DNA of 64,000 bases. Origin: Globodera rostochiensis. Its lineage: Eukaryota > Nematoda > Chromadorea > Rhabditida > Heteroderidae. Positions within the stretch are counted from its first letter, which is position 1; each line of letters starts with the position of its first letter. Both the position numbers and the translations under genes were made by a program. Under the pieces are notes generated by a model, which searched no databases, had not been told where the DNA came from, and saw nothing but the letters and a program-made list of their open reading frames with translations. The stretch spans positions 310,001 through 374,000 of the forward strand of contig JAEVLN010000030.1 in assembly GCA_018350325.1 (NCBI GenBank), in the 5' to 3' direction. Below, in pieces: positions 57,630 to 64,000 of the stretch.

Positions 57630-59830
57630 CATGCATTATAATGGTTAAGTGTATTCTGGTTTAATATTTAGTTTCTTAATTGAATACAATTGACCAAAAA
57701 GAACAAATTTCTTAAAATTGAAGATGAGATATCTTTTTATTAATTCTAGTAAATTTAAATTTATTTCATTAATTGTGTATGGATATTAAATTAATAATAA
57801 CAAATATAATTATTGTTCAAAATAAAGGCTGCCATTTACTTTTAAAACTTTTGTATTACATTGGTTTTTATCATTTTACAAATCCGTTACATTAATATAC
57901 CTTTGGAATTACCATTTTGTCTATTATTTAAAAAATATTTTATTTTGACCGGATAATTTTAAAGTTTCGAAGTGTTTTATTTTATATTATTTAATTTGTT
58001 ATTGTTAAAATTTTCTCGATTACCAAATATTTGAAGATACTTACATATTTAATAAATATTCTATAACATTTAAAATTGTTTAAATAATTAAAAAAATCTT
58101 TTAACGATAAAAAGGTTAACACACATAAATGATTAATGAATCACGAGAGCCTCACGATACAAAATCAATGCATAACAAAAATACGCAAAATTTCTCGCAA
58201 TGGCTCAGCATATGTAGCTCAGGCGGGCCTGAACTATATAATTATTTTAAACTTCAAGTCCAAACAAAATAAAGATAAATGTTTTCAAAATATTTCATAA
58301 ATCTTTTGCCAAACTGCCCTATATTTACATGCAGATGCACGGGATGATTTGACGCGATTTTATGTGTTTCGTTAATCATACAGTCTAAATAAATAAATTA
58401 TTTATTTTAACGATTATTATATAAAAAATGAGCTTTCATATAATGTTATTTTAAAATTTTCAACAGTATTTAAACACGGGTTCAATTTATGCTGCAACGA
58501 TTAGTATCTTATTCCATGTAAGCCTAAACAAAATATATTATAACAAAATGATTACTTGTGCCCGGCTGGTAGAAGTAGCACGCATTGATCTGCTAATTAT
58601 ATATTCTTTAACACTGTTATAGTTGATTTTTACACTTGCATTCTGGCTTACTCTAAATTAGCTCAAAGTCTTGCATTTGACGATAATTCATTTATTTTTT
58701 TATTTATCATATTTGATTTAATTTTGATTATGATTTTATATGGCAAGATACGTGATGAATGTTGTCTCATCGTTTAAATTGCTAAACAAAATTCCGCCAT
58801 TTTAAAATTCTAAGCACTGGTTAATAAGGCCATCTTGGATTTTGCGCGGTGGCTTGTCTTATCAGACTTGTCATTATAGCTTTTTTAGCGTTTATTAAAT
58901 TAAAATTTTAACGAGTTGCATTATTAATTAATTTTATATCTATATATATTTATTTCAAACTGTCAAAATTTTTTATTGTATATTTAAATAATAATCATAA
59001 ATACTCATGAATATACAAATCGAATCATCAATTAATTACAAGTATTTGGTCGATTTATCTCCCCGATGACGTCGAATATGACGATGGCGACACAGAAAAG
59101 TTCCGATCCCGTATCCTATTCACGAGGTTGAGAGGGGGTTTGCATTAAAACACTAAAAAATAATAATTTGAATCAAAAATTAATCAGATTAACTTTTTGC
59201 ATTTTAACAATTCTACAAAAATACCTAATGAAATTTCTTTTTGAAATCTCTTTAAATAAAATATTAATTTAAAATTGACGTAACATTTTGAATTTAAAGA
59301 TATTTTAGCACCAATTTTAAAAAATAAACATTTGTCAAATAAATATATATTTAACTAAAATTAAAAAAATTATTATTTTTTCCAAAGCTGGGTTGAATTT
59401 AATAGTAAGAAAAATGTGTATTTTTACACTTATATAAAGTTAGTTATTTTTGAGGTTTATCATATTTAATAACATTTTTTTGTTAATTTGGTTTAAGTTT
59501 AACTGATGCGGCGTACCTGGATTTCATTTTTTTAACATTGCAAAGTAAATATTAACAAAAGACCTTAATTTATGCTCTTGTGTTCTGGCCAAATAAGTTC
59601 AAAATATGAGTTATTGTTTAGATTGTCGTTCTATCAATTCTTTCTTACACACCCTTCTATCGTTTGCACATTTAAAAAAATAATTTTTGTAATTTATTAT
59701 TAAATTTAGAGAGTAGTCCAACATCGATCAAAAAATTTGTTGCATTCTATCTTGCAGTGCATACATGTAGTATCGAACAAGTAGATAACATTTTGGGCTG
59801 GCGACAACTTTATTTATTTTTATATTCTTT
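57630..59830 (-). repeat. Inverted segmental duplication, right arm
   Basis: Reverse complement of 51830-53775. It has extra sequence of about 110 bp near 57861-57970 and a 7-bp indel near 58310. GC-richer islands conserved with the other arm lie at 58555-58600, 58640-58700, 58745-58800, 58836-58880 and 59043-59126. A further homologous stretch at 62707-62894 pairs with 51219-51416. Confidence 0.88.
59043..59126 (+). CDS. Exon candidate, inverted-duplicate copy B
   Basis: Plus-strand twin of 52389-52472, identical over all 84 nt, including the YLPDDVEYDDGDTEKFRSR core. Acceptor ATTACAAG is fair; donor GAG/GTTGAG is weak. Unidentified. Confidence 0.5.
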
Positions 59831-62706
59831 TACTACATCAAGCAAGACCAGTTTAATGTCCGATGCCTGAATAATTTAAAAAAAAGTCTTAATTTAATTT
59901 AATAAATACAATAAATAAACGATATTTAATATTTTTGAACAAACATTTCACTCAAACGATATATATTATAGCATTTAAATAAACACCAAATGAAAACATA
60001 TGTATAAAAGAAATTCCCTTTTTTTCTTTTTGTTTATAAAAATTAATTTTAAAATTAAGCATTTGGTTGGTTATTGTGTTAATTTTACATTAAGTTATTT
60101 GTATTTTTTATTTTTTTGAACTCTTTCAACTTTATTTAAATAAACATTTAATTAAAACTAGAATTGCCGATCTTCTTCCTCTCGCTTAGATCTGCAATAA
60201 AAAGTCAATCGATTGGGCGGTTTTTTTGTTTTGATGGCGTTTAAAGTACATTTGTATTTTTAAAAGCCTATTTTTGTTATTTCGAAAGAATTGCATTTTA
60301 TATACCCTTATTTAGCTTAAAAGTTATTAGCAAGTTGATTAACCTTTTTTTGTATTGATTTGCAGAATTTATAATTTACTCACTGTCACTCATTGGCTTT
60401 TTTGGATGTTTAGCGCTAATATCACAGCTGTTTTATTGATAATTAATAGGAAAATTAAAGGTTGTAATTTTATCAATCGTAAATAACTAATAAGTGGGTA
60501 AATGTTAAATTAAGTTTATTTATATTGACATTTTTTTTAAAATTTTTATTTCAAATAATTAGTAAAGTTGTATTCCAGGCTTTTTGATTTAAATAAATAA
60601 TTAATTAGTCGTGTATTTGCAGTAAATAAAACTTCATTAATGGCTTTAATTGTTTATTTTATACAAAATTTTCTGTTTATTTACTTATATTTAAGTTCAT
60701 ATTATGCTATATGTACCAATGGCGTAAAATTCTGCAGTCCATCCGGCATGCTGGTGCTGACGAAACAAATGTTTCTTCCGCGAAGGGTTGCCACATGCTG
60801 TTTGTACCTGCCCCATCTAGAAGCATAATTTACTTTTTCACATGAATATTTTAATAACTAATATTTTATCAAACATTAACTAAATGTTTTTTAGTACAAA
60901 ATTTTTTTCATTTATTGTTGTGACGTGAATTGCTGTATATATTATAGATCTTTGGAAAGAATTTTTGGGTTTAAATTTTAATTATTTAAAATTTTGTAAA
61001 TGATAAATAAAAATTAAATGAAAATCCATATGAATAACAAAATCTTACTAACCTTTACTTTTGGTTTAAAATTATACTTTTTTTGGTTAAACATTTTCTA
61101 GTTTGAAAAACAATTCGTCGTCGGGGTTTTACTTTTTAATTTTAATATCAGAATTTCTTATAATTTTTTTATTAAAGAATAATATAAGATGTTGCACTTA
61201 ATTTTTTTGTTTAACTTTTTGTCGTATTTGTTTATTTTTATTATGAAGCTTATGTATAATTATTATTATTTTTGATATAAATGCATTATTTGCAGACGTG
61301 TTAGTGTTAGCCTTTTACGGCGTTGCGAATTGCTTTGATCTTCTTAACCTGTTTAAAATTCTATAAATTTTTGTTATAATACAATGAATAATAATAACGA
61401 TTGATAAATGCAAATGCTTTTAAATATTTTTTTTAGTATTTAATATTATATATGCCTTGTGGGAAATGGTCCTGACAAATCTTTTGCCTTTTTTTAAATG
61501 AATAATTTATATGTTTTTTGCTGTTTGCTTTATGTCCTCTCAATTGTTTGGCTTCTTCTGAGAAAGCGTTTTAATTGTTTTAAATGCGTTTGCCAATCTA
61601 ATTTTTTATTTATTATATTTTTCGTTTATTTAATATATATTTTATGGTTTAACGCATTCTGACAATGCTTCGATTTTAATTAAATAATTTTTGTCTATTT
61701 TTATTTGTATTGTTTTTCTCTCAATTATTTAAATGTATATGTAGTCGTTATTTATTAAAATTTTTAAAGGCTCTCTTTCCATGCTGAATTGCGCTCTCTT
61801 CTGCTATGAACATTCTGCCATTCTTCTACATTATAAAACTTTTATTATAGTTTTAGTTATTTATAATAGATTTTATGAATATTTGGGTTCAATTTTTTAT
61901 AATAAATGAAAAAACCTATACAATGTTTTAATTTATTATGCAACTATAGTTTATTTACACGTCCTTTTAACCTTTAATTGTTTTAGTACTTTTAATAAAC
62001 TGCCATAAAGTTTATTCGATTATTTTTTCAAATTTTTAGCATATGTTAGTTCTGTTCACTAAAAAATCCGATGATTCCTTTTTATTAGTTTTTGAACATA
62101 CAAATGCACTTTCTTTAGATTTCATTTGCAATTGACTTTGAATGCGTATTTAGGAGCGATTCCGCTTTAAAACTTGTTGTACATCGAGAACACATGCATA
62201 TCATTTGGTAAGTATTGTCTTCCGTGATTACTCCACATTTCCACGATTGTCAGTTAATTTGTTTTGCACTGCCTATTCAATGTTCTCTCACAGCCCATAA
62301 ATATTTATTTATTTCGTGAAATATGCGTCAAAGTTTCATACACTTTTTTTTAACATTAAAATTTTAAATGCTTTTTTAGTTGTTTTAATTTAGTATATAT
62401 TTGGATTTTAATTTGTTTAAATATTGTCATAAAATGGAATTTATTTAAAATAAATTTATGCTTTGCTACATTGCAAATAGAATGTCTTACAATTGGTAAT
62501 ATTGCTCTTCACCTTTTTGATAACTTTAAATTTATTAAAAAATAAAAATTACTATGAATTATGAAATCTTTCTTGATATTTGCTGTTTTGTCGAATTATT
62601 TTAAATAATTCACTTTAATGTACATTATGTTATTAATTAGTTATAGGAAATAAAATATTTAGGGTTGAGATTATATTTTTAGAACAATTATCCAAATCGT
62701 TATTTT
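59831..62706. other. AT-rich DNA specific to the right arm
   Basis: About 2.9 kb without counterpart in the left arm. One exon candidate on the minus strand (60717-60816) and a GC-richer island at 61295-61345; otherwise A/T runs with no recognisable gene. Confidence 0.4.
60717..60816 (-). CDS. Candidate internal exon, 100 nt
   Basis: Minus-strand acceptor TTATGCTTCTAG and donor CCATTG/GTACAT enclose a strongly GC-rich island. All three frames are open, one of them reading HVATLRGRNICFVSTSMPDG, so the true frame cannot be chosen. The plus-strand 62-codon frame over the same bases is mostly AT-rich leader and less likely. Confidence 0.38.
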
Positions 62707-62894
62707 AAAAAAAAAATTTTGGGATTTCGCCGCAGACTGTCGATAGACTTTAGCCAACATAAGCCTAAATTTGTGTTATATTTTGAATTTATTTAATCTA
62801 TTTGTTTAATTTATTAACTACGCCACTGTTATGAAATCAATAATTTTGTTTTAAATAATCAAATCAAAATTCCAAAATTCAACTTTTTGATACA
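62707..62894 (-). repeat. Outer piece of the inverted duplication
   Basis: Reverse complement of 51219-51416 with small indels (a 10-bp insertion beside TCTATCGAT in the left arm). Separated from the rest of the right arm by 2.9 kb. Confidence 0.85.
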
Positions 62895-63429
62895 CTCTGT
62901 AATAAAAATATTTGTTTTTTAAATTAATAATTACAAGACCATTAGCAAGACGATTACTTTTTAACAAAGATACACCCCGCTAAATTTTTTAGTAGATCAA
63001 CGAACAAAGTATTAAATAGGTAAGTGGATTTTTTATAAGAATTAAGAAAATTTATTTAACAAAAGTTTTTACCTTTGGCAGCTAAATGCTTTTAAACATT
63101 TAAGTACATTTATTTGTATTTATTATATATATTTTTATTTTATTATATTTAATAATAAAAACCAGGCATGGACACGGTTATGAATTTCCTTAACCGTAAC
63201 CGCCCGTCCTCAAACACTTATAAACGTTAACCGTCCGTAACCGCCCGTCCTAAAAATCTCATAACCGTTAACCGCCCGTAACCGTGCCCTTTGAAAATTT
63301 CATAACCGTTAACCGCCCGCGGTTATCCGCGGTTAACCGCATTATTTAAAAATCATTATTCAAAGCAAATTTTTTCCGATCGTGATGTATCGTCTTAGTA
63401 AAATTAAATAGAAATTAACAAGAGATTTA

Positions 63430-63864
63430 TTAAATTTTGTTTAAAGAATCAGCAAGAAGTAGCTTCGAAACATTCTCTTCGGTCAGGTTAAATCGCTGAT
63501 CATCCATTACATATTTCAATCTACTGAAGCCACGTTCAATTCCCGAAGAACTCGCTGGTAGCGCAAGCACACTTCCAGCTACTTGCGACAAAAATGGCAG
63601 CATTTTCTCGTTCTTCTTCCAAAATTTTCCAGGGGTGGTGCAATCCTGGGCATCTTTGTCGAATACATTAGAAATGTAATGGTCCACTTCGTCCGGTTCG
63701 GATCGCCTTTGGGTTCTTTGCTGTCGTTCGCTCAGAAAATCATCTTCAAAGAATTCGAGCTCCTCAGTACTGTCAAGATTTAGAGCATATTCTCCTCCAA
63801 TTGCCTCACTGACCGAAGAGAGCCTTCTTTTCTGCCGCATCAATTGGCGCGTAAAAGCATGGAT
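63430..63864 (-). CDS. hAT transposase, last exon with C-terminal dimerisation domain
   Basis: Catalyses cut-and-paste transposition; this exon carries the hATC dimerisation region. Seen: a serine/acidic linker, then [30 protein letters not shown] and a final helix [11 protein letters not shown] before [18 protein letters not shown] corresponds to the conserved A-P-S-S-E-R-F-S block of hAT transposases. The exon starts after acceptor AAAATTTCTAG at 63865. No stop or frameshift is seen in the exon, so the gene may be intact beyond the window. Confidence 0.9.
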   Translation of the reverse strand: MHAFTRQLMRQKRRLSSVSEAIGGEYALNLDSTEELEFFEDDFLSERQQRTQRRSEPDEVDHYISNVFDKDAQDCTTPGKFWKKNEKMLPFLSQVAGSVLALPASSSGIERGFSRLKYVMDDQRFNLTEENVSKLLLADSLNKI

Positions 63865-63908
63865 CTAGAAATTTTAAAATAGATTTGTTGATTACAAAGT
63901 AAAAATAC

Positions 63909-64000
63909 AGTAAATTTTTCCGCTTCTGAGACTCCATTCAGCAGCCGCCTTTTAGGAGCTAAAAAAGTGCCCGTTTTGTGAAGATCGGTGATAAACCCTT
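63909..64000 (-). CDS. hAT transposase, upstream exon (partial)
   Basis: Open minus-strand frame entering from the window edge: GFITDLHKTGTFLAPKRRLL then NGVSEAEKFT. The T-FLAP-R block matches the position of the TFLDPRFK motif of hAT transposases. It ends at donor ACT/GTATTT and joins the next exon in phase across a 44-nt AT-rich intron (63865-63908). Confidence 0.75.

Larger units (their letters stand above)
63163..64000. mobile_element. hAT transposon, one end and part of the transposase
   Basis: The left terminus CAGGCATGGACACGGTTA is a typical hAT end. Immediately inside are many copies of AACCGCCCG and AACCGTTAACCG (63190-63345), resembling subterminal binding sites. The transposase 3' exons follow on the minus strand (63430-64000). 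The other end and target duplication lie beyond the window; the 8 bp next to this end are ATAAAAAC. Confidence 0.85.

Noticed and set aside
58553..58885. Plus-strand peptides such as CARLVEVARIDLL, FYTCILAYSKLAQSLAF and KAILDFARWLVL in the right inverted arm
   Set aside because: They look protein-like, but the same islands are open on the minus strand (for example INACYFYQPGT) and splice donors are missing between them, so strand and exon boundaries cannot be decided.
1..64000. Ciliate germline-type DNA (short coding segments interrupted by AT-rich eliminated sequence)
   Set aside because: The small-island layout invited this, but the mobile elements are animal-type, standard stop codons are respected in the long ORFs, and many islands have AG/GT boundaries consistent with ordinary introns.
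1..64000. CRISPR arrays, tRNA or rRNA genes
   Set aside because: No regularly spaced repeat-spacer pattern, no T-arm GGTTCRANYCC with paired cloverleaf, and no rRNA-like conserved blocks seen by reading both strands.

Overview
This window looks like nuclear DNA of an AT-rich invertebrate animal; the species cannot be fixed from sequence. The background is very AT-rich and has no prokaryotic gene organisation. It carries animal-type mobile elements: a Ty3/gypsy gag-protease fragment with K02A2.6-like double zinc knuckles, several hAT-type elements with 8-bp target duplications, and one large palindromic Polinton/Maverick-like insertion. Host coding DNA appears only as small GC-richer islands of about 35-270 bp, many bounded by plausible AG/GT splice sites and separated by hundreds of bases of AT-rich intron or intergenic DNA. 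No complete host gene could be assembled by reading, and no tRNA, rRNA or CRISPR array was seen.

Layout. 1-2.4 kb: AT-rich DNA with a 95-bp direct repeat. 2.4-4.4 kb: minus-strand gypsy gag-protease gene with a leader holding six small hairpins whose stems co-vary around a constant loop. 4.4-20 kb: mostly AT-rich, with exon-like islands, a hAT-type non-autonomous element at 11.4-12.2 kb and three GC-rich hairpins. 20.07-27.61 kb: a 3768-bp unit present twice in tandem, each copy carrying a 0.45-kb fold-back element and the terminal exon of an unidentified plus-strand gene. 28.1-39.5 kb: copy 1 of a dispersed duplication, interrupted by the 8269-bp palindromic element (29552-37820). 38-50 kb: several minus-strand exon candidates. 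51.2-53.8 kb and 57.6-62.9 kb: arms of an inverted segmental duplication, with copy 2 of the dispersed duplication (54.4-56.5 kb) between them. 63.2-64 kb: one end of a hAT element with the 3' exons of its transposase.

The most interesting object is the palindromic element. Its two 3.7-3.8-kb arms are near-identical inverted copies ending AG...CT. It is flanked by the 6-bp duplication AATAGA, and the related locus at 55.2 kb preserves the exact empty site. Each arm carries the same two genes, overlapping by ATGA, but one copy of the second gene is cut at the fold-back junction and only the other is full length. No DNA polymerase, integrase or capsid gene is present. The simplest reading is that a Polinton/adintovirus-like replicon was integrated as a snap-back genome made of two copies of a single end. 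This is inference; the target duplication, empty site and palindrome are read directly.
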